This document shows positions 1-8,430 of a DNA stretch of 64,000 bases, piece by piece (the stretch's first letter is position 1; each line of letters starts with the position of its first letter). The notes below the pieces were generated by a model. That model was not told the DNA's origin and made no database searches. It saw only the letters and a program-made list of their open reading frames with translations. This stretch comes from Clostridiisalibacter paucivorans DSM 22131 (GTDB lineage Bacteria; Bacillota; Clostridia; Tissierellales; Clostridiisalibacteraceae): the NCBI RefSeq assembly GCF_000620125.1, contig NZ_JHVL01000001.1, forward strand, positions 1-64,000, read 5' to 3'. The translations under genes were made by a program, and so were the position numbers.

Positions 1-395
1 TGTCCCCATCTTCCATTGGGTAACAAATATGGAGCCATACTCATATTTTCTGTTCCTCCAGCCAATATTACATCTGCATCTCCCAATGCTATAAATTGGG
101 CTGCCATACTTACTGTTCTAAGTCCTGAACCACACACTTTATTTATTGTAATTGCTGGTGTCTCTTCAGGTAATCCTGCTGCTATTGTTACTTGTCTTGC
201 TGTATTTTGTCCTATTCCTGCTTGAAGCACATTACCAAACAATACTTCTTCTATCATCTCTGGCTTTATTCCTGCTCTTTCTATCGCTGCCTTTACTGCT
301 ACAGCTCCTAGCTTTACTGCATCTACATTTTTGAATGCTCCACCATATGTTCCTAGTGGTGTTCTCACTGCACTGGCTATTACTACTTCTCTCAT
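1..395 (-). CDS. thl: Acetyl-CoA acetyltransferase (thiolase), N-terminal part, runs off the window
   Basis: About 131 N-terminal residues are present; the rest lies beyond base 1. The protein opens [19 protein letters not shown], the usual thiolase start. The active-site cysteine is in NKVCGSGL near residue 88, followed by [10 protein letters not shown], typical of degradative/biosynthetic thiolases that interconvert two acetyl-CoA and acetoacetyl-CoA in the cytoplasm. The ATG at 395-393 is preceded by an AGGAGG site. A -24/-12 promoter lies about 75 bases upstream and the gene for a sigma-54 activator lies beyond it, so expression is probably sigma-54 dependent. In amino-acid-fermenting clostridia such a thiolase feeds butyrate formation or acetoacetyl-CoA breakdown; which applies here cannot be told from this fragment. 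Confidence 0.93.
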   Translation of the reverse strand, partial: MREVVIASAVRTPLGTYGGAFKNVDAVKLGAVAVKAAIERAGIKPEMIEEVLFGNVLQAGIGQNTARQVTIAAGLPEETPAITINKVCGSGLRTVSMAAQFIALGDADVILAGGTENMSMAPYLLPNGRWG

Positions 396-470
396 CAATA
401 TAACCTCCTATAATTAGTTTGATTTATTTTTTTAAAGTTTGAAATTAATTTTAGTTTCGCTTTAATATTA

Positions 471-488
471 AAGCAAGTATCATGCCAA
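471..488 (-). promoter_or_regulatory. Sigma-54 (-24/-12) promoter for the thiolase gene
   Basis: Read on the minus strand the site is TTGGCATGATACTTGCTT. It matches the sigma-54 consensus TGGCAC-N5-TTGCW, with exactly ten bases between the GG (genomic 485-486) and the GC (473-474). It lies about 75 bases before the thiolase ATG, and a gene for a sigma-54 activator with a GAFTGA loop is next door. Confidence 0.82.
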
Positions 489-565
489 TTATTAAATATA
501 TATTTGTGCAGTCTGAAAACCTGTATTTTTACACCTTATCTACATAAGCTAATTGTTTTTTGATA

Positions 566-592
566 AATTGGAATTTTCTCAACTTTCCAATT
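566..592. promoter_or_regulatory. Inverted repeat, possible upstream activator site
   Basis: AATTGGAA at 566-573 is mirrored by TTCCAATT at 585-592 with an 11-base gap. It lies about 80-105 bases upstream of the -24/-12 promoter, the usual distance for an enhancer-binding protein. The rest of the 396-723 gap shows only the promoter and the terminator described separately. Assignment as an activator site is inference from position and symmetry. Confidence 0.4.
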
Positions 593-678
593 ATTATAGA
601 TTTATTTCTACACTTTCAATAAAGCTCAATTGTGGTATAGCGTTTTCCTGTCAACTACCAGAGATTAAAAAATTAACA

Positions 679-731
679 AAGTGTAGATTTTTTGATACAC
701 ACCTTCTGTATGTATCTATAAATCTACACTT
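679..731 (-). terminator. Long hairpin terminator overlapping the stop of the sigma-54 activator
   Basis: AAGTGTAGATTT (679-690) and AAATCTACACTT (720-731) form a perfect 12-bp stem, extended inward by GATACA/TGTATC. On the minus strand it is followed within a few bases by a T-rich run. The stem contains the TAG stop codon of the upstream regulator. Confidence 0.7.
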
Positions 732-2475
732 CTATTCTATACATATCCATTTTTTTATACAATGCCGTTCTATGTATTCCCAACTTTTTGGCCGCCAAAG
801 TTTTATTGCCGGCTGATTGCTTTAGTGCCCTTTTTATAGCATCTATTTCAGCATCTGCCACGATCTTCTTCAACAATACTGTTTCTTCTTCGTTTTCCAA
901 TATAGCCTCTATCTCTTCATCTATTAGATATTCAGGCAAATCTTTAGGATATATGGTGTTTCCACTAGCTATATTTAATGATCTCTCTATTATATTTCTA
1001 AGCTCCCTTACATTTCCTGGCCAACTATGTTTTTTTAAAACCTTTATAGTATCATCAGCTAAATCTTTCTTTTCCATATCTAGTTTTACTACTAAATCAT
1101 CCAATATATACCGGGATAATAGTTCTATATCGTCTTTCCTCTCTCGCAGAGGTAATATATTAATCCTTATAACATTTAATCTATAATATAAATCTTGTCT
1201 GAATTTACCTCTTTTTACGGCATCCTCTAAGTTTTCATTTGTAGATGAAATTATTCTTATATCTAGATCTATCTTCATAGTACCGCCTATTCTTTCAAAT
1301 GCCCTTTCTTCTAAAACTCTTAAAAGTTTTGCTTGCATTTCCATAGGCATGGAACCTATTTCATCTAAAAGTATGGTTCCTCCATTGGCCAGTTCAAATT
1401 TACCTGGTTTTCCCTCTCTTTTTGCTCCAGTAAATGCCCCTTCTTCATATCCAAAAAGTTCTGCTTCTAAAAGTTCTCTAGGTATTGCAGCACAATTAAT
1501 AGATATAAATGCCCCATACTTTCTGTGACTAGCCTTATGTATAGCATGGGCAAAAAGTTCCTTACCTGTGCCACTTTCTCCATCTATTAGTATTGTGGAA
1601 TTACTTTCGGCAGCCCTTTGAGCAATCTCCTTTAAATGTTCCATTTTTTTATTATTGGTTATTATATTCTCGAAAGAATATTTAGCTTCCTGCATCCTCT
1701 GGATTTCATCCTTATATGAATCAAATTTCTTCTCCAGCTGCAATAACTTTTGAACTAAAGATTTGAGCTCCTTTACATCTTTAAATAATACAGTCCCTAC
1801 TGCCCCTATGACCTCTCCATTCTTTACTATGGGAGTACGACTAGCTATCATATCATGACCCTGTATTCTCTGCACCTGACATAGTTCTTTAATTCCAGTC
1901 TTAGCTACTATATGTATCCTTGTATTATCTATGACATCTTCTACCGGTTTCCCCAATACATCTTCTTCTTTAATACCCATCAATTTTTCATAATTAAATT
2001 TTACTATTCTACCCTCTCTATCCACTAATACTATGCCTTGATATGCATTGTCTAATATATCTTCCATAGTTTCTAAACTATTTTTCATTTCTTTTAATTG
2101 ATTTTCAGAGTCCTTTTCTTCTGTTACATTTCGTATTATTATAATAGTTGCTATAAGCTTTCCATTGCTTATAAAAGAGTTGCTTTTCAATGTTATATGT
2201 TTATTGTTCAACCTGAAATTAGTGCTTGATTTTCCTGTTTTTTTTAATAACTCTTTCACCAATTCTTTTTGTCTACATACTTCATCAAAGCTCTTATCGA
2301 TCATCTCAGTTCTTTTCATACTTAATAAATCTTCGCTTAATCTGTTGGCATATATAACCTCACCAAAGGGATTAATCAAAACTATTCCATCAAAAACAGC
2401 ATTGAAAATATTATCTAAAAAATTAAACTTTTCCTTATTATCAAGTTTAGAAAAAAGATAATCAATTATATTAAT
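724..2475 (-). CDS. PAS-domain sigma-54-dependent transcriptional activator
   Basis: Cytoplasmic enhancer-binding protein. With the start chosen here it is about 583 residues: two PAS regions (roughly 15-80 and 140-240), a AAA+ sigma-54 domain with Walker A GESGTGKE, the sigma-54 contact loop GAFTGA and Walker B GGTILLDE, and a Fis-type C-terminal helix-turn-helix (NKTLAAKKLGIHRTALYKK). It should activate the thiolase promoter downstream, probably on binding a small metabolite in a PAS pocket. The first ATG/GTG/TTG in frame is a TTG at 2379, which would cut into the first PAS domain. The frame stays open and PAS-like (FNFLDNIFNAVFDGIVLINP) up to about 2505, and a ribosome site AAAAGGGG lies 9 bases before an ATT at 2475. 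Initiation at ATT is therefore proposed; the TTG is the conservative alternative. Confidence 0.88.
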   Translation of the reverse strand: MNIIDYLFSKLDNKEKFNFLDNIFNAVFDGIVLINPFGEVIYANRLSEDLLSMKRTEMIDKSFDEVCRQKELVKELLKKTGKSSTNFRLNNKHITLKSNSFISNGKLIATIIIIRNVTEEKDSENQLKEMKNSLETMEDILDNAYQGIVLVDREGRIVKFNYEKLMGIKEEDVLGKPVEDVIDNTRIHIVAKTGIKELCQVQRIQGHDMIASRTPIVKNGEVIGAVGTVLFKDVKELKSLVQKLLQLEKKFDSYKDEIQRMQEAKYSFENIITNNKKMEHLKEIAQRAAESNSTILIDGESGTGKELFAHAIHKASHRKYGAFISINCAAIPRELLEAELFGYEEGAFTGAKREGKPGKFELANGGTILLDEIGSMPMEMQAKLLRVLEERAFERIGGTMKIDLDIRIISSTNENLEDAVKRGKFRQDLYYRLNVIRINILPLRERKDDIELLSRYILDDLVVKLDMEKKDLADDTIKVLKKHSWPGNVRELRNIIERSLNIASGNTIYPKDLPEYLIDEEIEAILENEEETVLLKKIVADAEIDAIKRALKQSAGNKTLAAKKLGIHRTALYKKMDMYRIEV

Positions 2476-2531
2476 AGTAATACACCCCTTTTGAAATACA
2501 GTTATTAATTAATAATAATGAATCCCTTTTG

Positions 2532-3653
2532 CTAGCAACTAAAAACTGATTTTATAATCTCAACTATTTTTTCAGCTGCTTTCCCGTCTCCATAGGGATT
2601 TATAGCGTTGGCCATTTTTTTATACTCTTCCCCATTATTTATTAACAAGTTCAAGTTATCATATACATTTTTTTCTTCTATCCCTACCAATTTAGCTGTC
2701 CCTGCTTCTATTCCCTCTGGTCTTTCTGTTTCTTTTCTTACAACTAATACTGGTTTTCCCAACGATGGTGCCTCTTCCTGTATACCACCTGAATCTGTAA
2801 CCACGATATGACATCTAGACATCAGATTGGCAAAGGGTAGATAATCTATGGGCTCTATCAAATGCACCCTTTGCATATCTCCCAATATTCTATTGGCTAT
2901 TTCTCTAACCTTTGGATTTAAATGTACAGGAAATACAACCTCTACATCCTCATTATCCAATACCACCCTTTTTACTGCCGTAAATACATTTTCCATAGGT
3001 GCCCCTAGATTTTCTCTCCTATGGGATGTCAACAATATCACCTTTTTATTCTCATAATCTATATTATTTAATAATGGATTTTCAAATATATAATCATCAG
3101 ATATTACTTCGAATAGTGCATCTATAACTGTATTTCCTGTTATAAATATTTTTTCATCACTATATCCCTCTTTTAACAGATTATCTCTACTCTGTTCTGT
3201 AGGTGCAAAATGAAAATCAGTAACTACACCAGTCAATTTTCTATTAGCTTCTTCTGGATATGGAGAATAAATATTACCGCTTCTCAATCCCGCTTCAACA
3301 TGTCCTATCTTTACCTTGTGATAAAAACCTGCCAATGCCCCAGCAAAAACTGTAGTAGTATCACCTTGCACTAACATAACATCTGGCTTTACCTCTGTTA
3401 TAACCTTCTCTAGCCCTGACAATGCACGATTAGTTATTTCAGTAAGGGTCTGTCCAGATTTAAATATATTTAAATCATACTGGGGAGTTATTCCAAATAT
3501 ATTTAGAACTTGGTCCAGCATCTCTCTATGTTGTGCAGTCACACATACAGTACTCTCTATATTAGGATTTTTCTCCATAGCCTTAACAATGGGAGCCATC
3601 TTAATTGCTTCAGGTCTTGTCCCAAATACTATCAATGTCTTTATTGTCTTCAT
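2532..3653 (-). CDS. mnaA: UDP-N-acetylglucosamine 2-epimerase (non-hydrolysing)
   Basis: 373 residues, the normal length for the family. It converts UDP-GlcNAc to UDP-ManNAc in the cytoplasm for teichoic-acid-like or secondary cell-wall polymers. Visible motifs include the N-terminal VFGTRPEAIKMAPI, the QGDTTTVFAGAL and HVEAGLRSG segments, LTSHRRENLG and the UDP-binding VTDSGGIQEEAPSLGKPVLVVR. An ATG at 3653 follows a GGGAGAA ribosome site. It follows the tagO-type gene in the same direction with a 62-base gap; together they would supply and start a lipid-linked polymer, plausibly the anchor for the SLH proteins of this window (inference). The alternative name is wecB. Confidence 0.96.
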   Translation of the reverse strand: MKTIKTLIVFGTRPEAIKMAPIVKAMEKNPNIESTVCVTAQHREMLDQVLNIFGITPQYDLNIFKSGQTLTEITNRALSGLEKVITEVKPDVMLVQGDTTTVFAGALAGFYHKVKIGHVEAGLRSGNIYSPYPEEANRKLTGVVTDFHFAPTEQSRDNLLKEGYSDEKIFITGNTVIDALFEVISDDYIFENPLLNNIDYENKKVILLTSHRRENLGAPMENVFTAVKRVVLDNEDVEVVFPVHLNPKVREIANRILGDMQRVHLIEPIDYLPFANLMSRCHIVVTDSGGIQEEAPSLGKPVLVVRKETERPEGIEAGTAKLVGIEEKNVYDNLNLLINNGEEYKKMANAINPYGDGKAAEKIVEIIKSVFSC

Positions 3654-3715
3654 ATGTATTCTCCCTTCATTATATCATACAAAAATAGGCAAGAATATCT
3701 TCTCGCCCTTTTATT

Positions 3716-4795
3716 TTATCTCTTATTTTTTAAATGTTTTTCATTGTTTATATCATTTACACTCATTTGTGTCATTAAAAGAGCAGTAGGAATAAATATT
3801 ATTCCTAGAACTGTAAGACTCATATTGGGCTCCATTCCACTTAATTTTACTGCCAACATTCCCAATCCAATGCTTATTACATATAATATTAATACAGTTT
3901 GTCTTTGACTAAGTCCTCTTTCCAACAATCTGTGATGTAAATGGCCCTTATCCGCTTCCATTATGGGCCTTCTCTTTATAAGTCTTCTAAGAATTGCACA
4001 AGCTGTATCAAATATGGGTAATCCCAATATAATCACTGGCAATATTACAGACACAGCAGTTACACTTTTCATAACTCCTCTTATGGACATGACCGCTAAC
4101 ATATATCCTAAAAATAGCGATCCAGTATCACCCATAAATATCTTTGCAGGATTAAAATTATGGGGTAAGAATCCCAATGCAGCTCCTGCAACTATGGCCG
4201 CCATAGTCATAACTACTGTATAGATAGGGTCTATTCCCACAAATCCTGAGGCTACAAAAAGCATAGACATAGATGCTATACCAGCTACCCCAGCTGCCAA
4301 ACCATCAAGACCATCTATAAGATTTAATGTATTAGTTATTCCTACAATCCATATCACTGTTATAGGAATAGAAAAACCATTTAATGATAATGTTGCATAT
4401 CCCGACTCAAAGGGATCATTTATAAATGTTATCTTAATACCTCCAAAAACAACTACCATAGCAGCCAATATCTGTAAAAAAAGTTTTGTTTTAGCCGACA
4501 TTGGCTTTATATCATCAATTATACCAGTAAGTGTTATTATAGTTCCTCCTAAAATAATAGCCATTAATTCCTTATCCATTGTTATTTCTCCTAAAAATAC
4601 AAATACTACAAGGCATATTACAGTGGAAAAGTATATGGCTAATCCTCCTAATCTAGGTATAGGTTTTTTATGGACTCTCCTGCCATCCTTTGGTATGTCA
4701 ATTGCTCCCAATTTATACGCAAATTTTTTAGCAAAAGGAGTTGCTATGTAAGATATAACTAATGCAATGAAAAATGGAACATAGTATTTATACAT
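3716..4795 (-). CDS. tagO: Undecaprenyl-phosphate GlcNAc-1-phosphate transferase (MraY/WecA/TagO family)
   Basis: 359-residue polytopic membrane enzyme that moves a sugar-1-phosphate from a UDP-sugar to undecaprenyl phosphate, the first step of wall polymer synthesis. Family motifs are clear: GAIDIPKDGRRVHKKPIPRLGG at the N terminus (the signature lies around residues 31-52), GIIDDIKPMSAKTKL, NTLNLIDGLDGLAAGV, the catalytic-loop FNPAKIFMGDTGSLFLGY and the basic HLHHRLLERG near residue 287. The ATG at 4795 follows GGGAGTG. It shares direction and probably a transcript with comEB upstream and mnaA downstream. Substrate choice (GlcNAc versus another HexNAc) cannot be read from sequence alone. 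Confidence 0.95.
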   Translation of the reverse strand: MYKYYVPFFIALVISYIATPFAKKFAYKLGAIDIPKDGRRVHKKPIPRLGGLAIYFSTVICLVVFVFLGEITMDKELMAIILGGTIITLTGIIDDIKPMSAKTKLFLQILAAMVVVFGGIKITFINDPFESGYATLSLNGFSIPITVIWIVGITNTLNLIDGLDGLAAGVAGIASMSMLFVASGFVGIDPIYTVVMTMAAIVAGAALGFLPHNFNPAKIFMGDTGSLFLGYMLAVMSIRGVMKSVTAVSVILPVIILGLPIFDTACAILRRLIKRRPIMEADKGHLHHRLLERGLSQRQTVLILYVISIGLGMLAVKLSGMEPNMSLTVLGIIFIPTALLMTQMSVNDINNEKHLKNKR

Positions 4796-4870
4796 ATTAA
4801 CACTCCCTATATCAAATTAAAACAAGCTTCAGTATGATTTTACTCTATTCCATATTACAAGTCAAGAATA

Positions 4871-5359
4871 TTAATATCCCATCTTTCCTTTTAAAGACTC
4901 ATCATTATCAATCCAATCCTGTACTTTCTTTACTCTATATTTATTTTTAGTATCCCTTATTATTACTTCTTTGATACCTGCGTTAATTATAAATCGCTTA
5001 CACATAGCACAAGAATCAGCATTTGTAACAAGTATATCGGTCTTCTTATCCCTTCCAACCAAATACATTGTGCTACCTATCATATCTCTTCTACTACAAC
5101 TTATTATTGCATTTTGTTCTGCATGAACAGACCTACATAGTTCATATCTTTCTCCTCTAGGCACTTCCATTTTTTCTCTCATACAAAAATTTAAATCTAT
5201 ACAATTTTCCCTGCCCCTAGGTGCACCAGAATATCCTGTAGATATTATTTCATCATTCTTTACAATAATAGCACCAAAATTTCTCCTTAGACAGGTTCCC
5301 CTCTCTAAAACAGTTTCCGCTATATCTAAATAATAATTATGCTTGTCCCTTCTATCCAT
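4871..5359 (-). CDS. comEB: Deoxycytidylate (dCMP) deaminase, ComEB type
   Basis: About 162 residues. It deaminates dCMP to dUMP, supplying thymidylate synthesis. The zinc-dependent cytidine deaminase signature is present: HAEQNAI with the catalytic Glu, and the cysteines of SCAMCKRFIINAG. An N-terminal segment with TCLRRNFGAIIV and a CIDLNFCMRE cysteine pair is also seen, as in the clostridial enzymes. Two ATGs compete (5368 and 5359). The ribosome site AAAGGGA nearly touches the first and is well spaced from the second, so 5359 is chosen. It lies between upp (upstream, across a repeat element) and tagO. Confidence 0.93.
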   Translation of the reverse strand: MDRRDKHNYYLDIAETVLERGTCLRRNFGAIIVKNDEIISTGYSGAPRGRENCIDLNFCMREKMEVPRGERYELCRSVHAEQNAIISCSRRDMIGSTMYLVGRDKKTDILVTNADSCAMCKRFIINAGIKEVIIRDTKNKYRVKKVQDWIDNDESLKGKMGY

Positions 5360-5413
5360 AAATATCATTTCCCTTTTTAAAATTTTTATTCCATTATACC
5401 ATATTATAAAAAA

Positions 5414-5498
5414 TAGTTAGTAGTTTAATGATGAAATCCACAGAATTCCCACCATTAACTACTAACTATCAACTAATCACTACCAACTACAAACTATA
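5414..5498. repeat. Heptad hairpin element E1
   Basis: Copy of the intergenic element family. It has a short left arm (TAGTTAGTAG), a core (AATGATGAAATCC, then a slightly altered right half, then CCACCAT) and a long right arm of CTAACTA-type units. The TGA stop of upp directly abuts its right edge. Confidence 0.8.
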
Positions 5499-6128
5499 TC
5501 ATTTCGTTCCAAATAATCTATCTCCTGCATCTCCTAATCCTGGTACAATATATGCGTGGTCATTTAATTTTTCGTCAATACCTCCAACATATATGTCTAC
5601 ATCTGGATGTGCTTCCTGAACTACTTTCACTCCTTCTGGAGCTGCTATAATACACATAAGCTTTATAGATGTAGCCCCTCTATCCCTTAGAAATTTTATT
5701 GCAGCCTTAGCCGAGCCTCCTGTAGCCAACATAGGGTCTACTACTATAAGCTCCCTCTCCTCCACGTCACTAGGTAACTTACAATAATATTCAACTGGCT
5801 CTAAAGTCTCTGGATCTCTATAAAGTCCCACATGTCCAACTTTTGCTGCTGGCAATAGACTAAGCATACCTTCAACCATGCCTAATCCAGCTCTCAATAT
5901 AGGTACTATACCCAATTTTTTTCCTGCTATAACTTGAGAAGTAGTTTTAGATACTGGTGTTTCTATTTCTATATCTTCTAACGGAAGGTTTCTAGTTACT
6001 TCATATCCCATCAACATAGAAAGTTCTTTAACCAACTCTCTAAACTCTTTAGAACCCGTATTCTTATCCCTCATAAATGTAATCTTATGTTTAATCAACG
6101 GATGATCCATGACAAAGACTTTACCCAT
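5499..6128 (-). CDS. upp: Uracil phosphoribosyltransferase
   Basis: 209 residues, full length. It makes UMP from uracil and PRPP for pyrimidine salvage. Recognisable segments are [16 protein letters not shown] at the N terminus, [16 protein letters not shown], the PRPP loop [12 protein letters not shown], and the C-terminal uracil-binding [20 protein letters not shown] followed by [13 protein letters not shown]. The ATG at 6128 is preceded by AAAGGAG. It sits in the conserved run tsaC-ptp-rpiB-upp-comEB, probably cotranscribed with rpiB 57 bases upstream. Confidence 0.97.
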   Translation of the reverse strand: MGKVFVMDHPLIKHKITFMRDKNTGSKEFRELVKELSMLMGYEVTRNLPLEDIEIETPVSKTTSQVIAGKKLGIVPILRAGLGMVEGMLSLLPAAKVGHVGLYRDPETLEPVEYYCKLPSDVEERELIVVDPMLATGGSAKAAIKFLRDRGATSIKLMCIIAAPEGVKVVQEAHPDVDIYVGGIDEKLNDHAYIVPGLGDAGDRLFGTK

Positions 6129-6184
6129 ATAAAAACTCCTTTCAATTTATTAATTTTATATCGTCCATTTTTTTACCCAAACTA

Positions 6185-6634
6185 TTATACCATATACTTC
6201 TTTTCTATGTCAGTTATTTTATTAACTCTTCTTTCATGTCTACCACCTTGGAATTCTGCATTTATCCATGAATTTACAATTTCTAAGGCTAAATCCTTTC
6301 CTACAACCCTTCCTCCCAATGCCAACATATTGGCATTATTGTGTTCCTTGGCCATCTTTGCAGAATAACAGTCTCCACATAATGCACATCTTATACCAGC
6401 TACTTTATTTGCTGCAATAGAAATACCTATCCCTGTTCCACACACAACTATACCATTGCTGCACTTTCCATCCTTTACTGCTTCAGCCACCTTATATGCA
6501 AAATCAGGATAGTCTACAGATTCTGATGAATTAGTCCCACAATCTACAACATCTACACCTTTATCTAATAAGTATTTCTTTACATGTTCCTTTAATTCTA
6601 ATCCTCCATGGTCACTTCCTATAGCTATCTTCAT
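6185..6634 (-). CDS. rpiB: Ribose-5-phosphate isomerase B
   Basis: 149 residues, the usual RpiB length. It interconverts ribose-5-phosphate and ribulose-5-phosphate. The family start MKIAIGSDHGGLELK and the active-site segment CGTGIGISIAANKVAGIRCALC (positions about 66-87, with the catalytic Cys) are intact, as is HNNANMLALGGRVVG. A longer reading from 6700 adds 22 residues with no homology. The ATG at 6634 has a strong GAGGAGG site and is chosen. It works with tal and the fba/glpX genes elsewhere in the window in non-oxidative pentose phosphate flux. Confidence 0.95.
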   Translation of the reverse strand: MKIAIGSDHGGLELKEHVKKYLLDKGVDVVDCGTNSSESVDYPDFAYKVAEAVKDGKCSNGIVVCGTGIGISIAANKVAGIRCALCGDCYSAKMAKEHNNANMLALGGRVVGKDLALEIVNSWINAEFQGGRHERRVNKITDIEKKYMV

Positions 6635-6670
6635 CAAAATTTTCCTCCTCTTTTTACTTCTTAAATAAAT

Positions 6671-6724
6671 TATTGAAATCCAAATAATTTCTACCACCAA
6701 CTACTAGCTACGAACTACCAACTA
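6671..6724. repeat. Heptad hairpin element E2 (half copy)
   Basis: Degenerate core (ATTGAAATCC, ATTTCTACCACC) followed by the right arm CTACTAGCTACGAACTACC and AACTAT. The TAG stop of the phosphatase gene is inside the arm (6708-6710) and its last residues VGSS are encoded by the heptads. Confidence 0.72.
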
Positions 6725-7169
6725 TCTTCTTAACTATCTCCTCCACAGCATCCTTTATTTCTTTAGCCGTTTTTTTATATACATCTATGGACTGTCCATA
6801 TGGATCTAATGCATCTTCTTTTATACCATAGGCATATTCCTTCAATGTATATACTTTATCTTTCACATTAGGTATACTCTTTAATATACTTTCCTTGTGA
6901 TTTGAAGTCATGGTAAGTATCAAGTCTGCATTATTAATCATATCTCTAGTTATTTGGTTAGATGAATAGTCTTTTATATCTATGCCGTATTCCTTCATGG
7001 CAATTATGGCTTCTTTAGACGGGGACAATCCATCCATTGTAAATAACCCAGCAGATTGAACCTCTACATCTTTATATTTCTCACCGTAATTACTCAAGAC
7101 ATTATTTAGTATACCCTCAGCCATGGGACTCCTACATGTATTTCCAGTACATACAACTAATATATTCAA
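6708..7169 (-). CDS. Low-molecular-weight protein tyrosine phosphatase family protein
   Basis: 153 residues. The P-loop CTGNTCRSPMAEG at residues 7-19 carries the catalytic Cys and Arg. The general-acid Asp is in DPYGQS near residue 122. In Firmicutes the homologue next to tsaC (YwlE) acts as a protein-arginine or tyrosine phosphatase; which residue type is used here is not decided by sequence. The ATG lies 13 bases after the tsaC stop, so the two genes are coexpressed. The last four residues (VGSS) and the TAG stop are supplied by repeat element E2, so the native C terminus may have been altered by that element. Confidence 0.92.
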   Translation of the reverse strand: MNILVVCTGNTCRSPMAEGILNNVLSNYGEKYKDVEVQSAGLFTMDGLSPSKEAIIAMKEYGIDIKDYSSNQITRDMINNADLILTMTSNHKESILKSIPNVKDKVYTLKEYAYGIKEDALDPYGQSIDVYKKTAKEIKDAVEEIVKKIVGSS

Positions 7170-7181
7170 AATATCAGCTCC

Positions 7182-8240
7182 TCATATATACATTATATCT
7201 CCACCAGATGCTTTGTTCATTCTATTCATTATTGCCATACCTATACCATTCTCTTCTATTCCTTCAGCCAAAATTATATCTACATTTAACATATCAAAAT
7301 CTCTCAATACTTTAAAAAGATTAGTAGCTATGGTTTCAGGACATTTTCTATTTCCTACTACAATGATATTTCCTTCTTTATATCTATCCTTTGTCTCTGT
7401 AGTAGCCATTATTCCAACACTAAGCCCTTTATCTACATATTCTGTAACCAATTGATTTATTTTATGTGATACTTTGTAGATATCACCTTGGACTATCTTC
7501 ATTTTTGCTTTAGGGGCATAATGCTTATATTTTTGACCAGGAGATTTAGGAATTAATTTATCATCCTTTTGAATTATTGCTGGGTCTACATTTACTTTAG
7601 GAAAAATAGTCAGGATATCCTCCTTTGTTATACCTCCAGGTCTTAATATAGTAGGTATGCCAGCAGAAAGGTCTAAAACTGTAGATTCCAATCCAACACC
7701 TGTAGGACCACCATCTATTACCATATCTATCTTTCCCATAAGATCTGCTATCACATGTTCCGCTGTAGTGGGGCTAGGCTTTCCCGATGTATTGGCACTA
7801 GGTGCAGCTATAGGCATATCTGCACTTTTTATCAATGCCCTAGCTATACTATGACTAGGCATCCTAATTGCTACAGTATTTAAGCCCCCAGTTATTTTAA
7901 GTGGTATCTTTTGGCTCTTCTCAAATATTATAGTCAACGGACCAGGCCAAAATTTATCCATAAGCCTCCTAGCTTCCACAGGTACTTCCCTAACCAATGG
8001 ATATATTTCTTCTATATCAGAAATATGCACTATTAAGGGATTATCCTGTGGTCTTCCCTTTGCTTCAAATATCTTTGATATAGCACCTTCATCCAATGCA
8101 TTTGCACCAAGACCATATACAGTTTCTGTGGGAAAGGCTACAGTTCCTCCATTTTTTAATATATCTCCACCTATTTTAATCTTATCAAAATCAATACTAT
8201 TAGGGTCTATATCAAAAACCCTAGTGACTTTAGTTTCCAT
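7182..8240 (-). CDS. tsaC: L-threonylcarbamoyladenylate synthase (Sua5/YwlC type)
   Basis: 352 residues. It makes threonylcarbamoyl-AMP from threonine, bicarbonate and ATP for the t6A37 modification of ANN-decoding tRNAs. The N-terminal YrdC domain (about 20-210) shows GGTVAFPTETVYGLGANA, KGRPQDNPLIVH, AIRMPSHSIA and PSANTSGKPSPT. After a linker with SPGQKYKHYAPKAKM comes the C-terminal Sua5 domain (about 245-352), making it the long YwlC/Sua5 form rather than the short TsaC form. The ATG at 8240 follows GAAGAGGG. It heads the minus-strand run to ptp and rpiB and is divergent from the ZIP transporter. Confidence 0.95.
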   Translation of the reverse strand: METKVTRVFDIDPNSIDFDKIKIGGDILKNGGTVAFPTETVYGLGANALDEGAISKIFEAKGRPQDNPLIVHISDIEEIYPLVREVPVEARRLMDKFWPGPLTIIFEKSQKIPLKITGGLNTVAIRMPSHSIARALIKSADMPIAAPSANTSGKPSPTTAEHVIADLMGKIDMVIDGGPTGVGLESTVLDLSAGIPTILRPGGITKEDILTIFPKVNVDPAIIQKDDKLIPKSPGQKYKHYAPKAKMKIVQGDIYKVSHKINQLVTEYVDKGLSVGIMATTETKDRYKEGNIIVVGNRKCPETIATNLFKVLRDFDMLNVDIILAEGIEENGIGMAIMNRMNKASGGDIMYI

Positions 8241-8430
8241 TATATTTACCCTCTTCCTAATAAATTCTAACCTTTATTATATAAAATTAATTCTTAATTC
8301 TCAATTCTAAACTCCAGACTGTCTTCATAAAATATAGTAAAATCACTATTTTTTTGTTATTACCATTATACATTATTCTTATTTTATATAATTTCCTATC
8401 TCCAAAATAATAGAAAGCAGGTGTAATAGT

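Noticed and set aside
8330-8352. Small inverted repeat ATAGT/ACTAT before the ZIP gene as a metal regulator site
   Set aside because: Short, AT-rich and without a second copy; not distinguishable from background in this composition.
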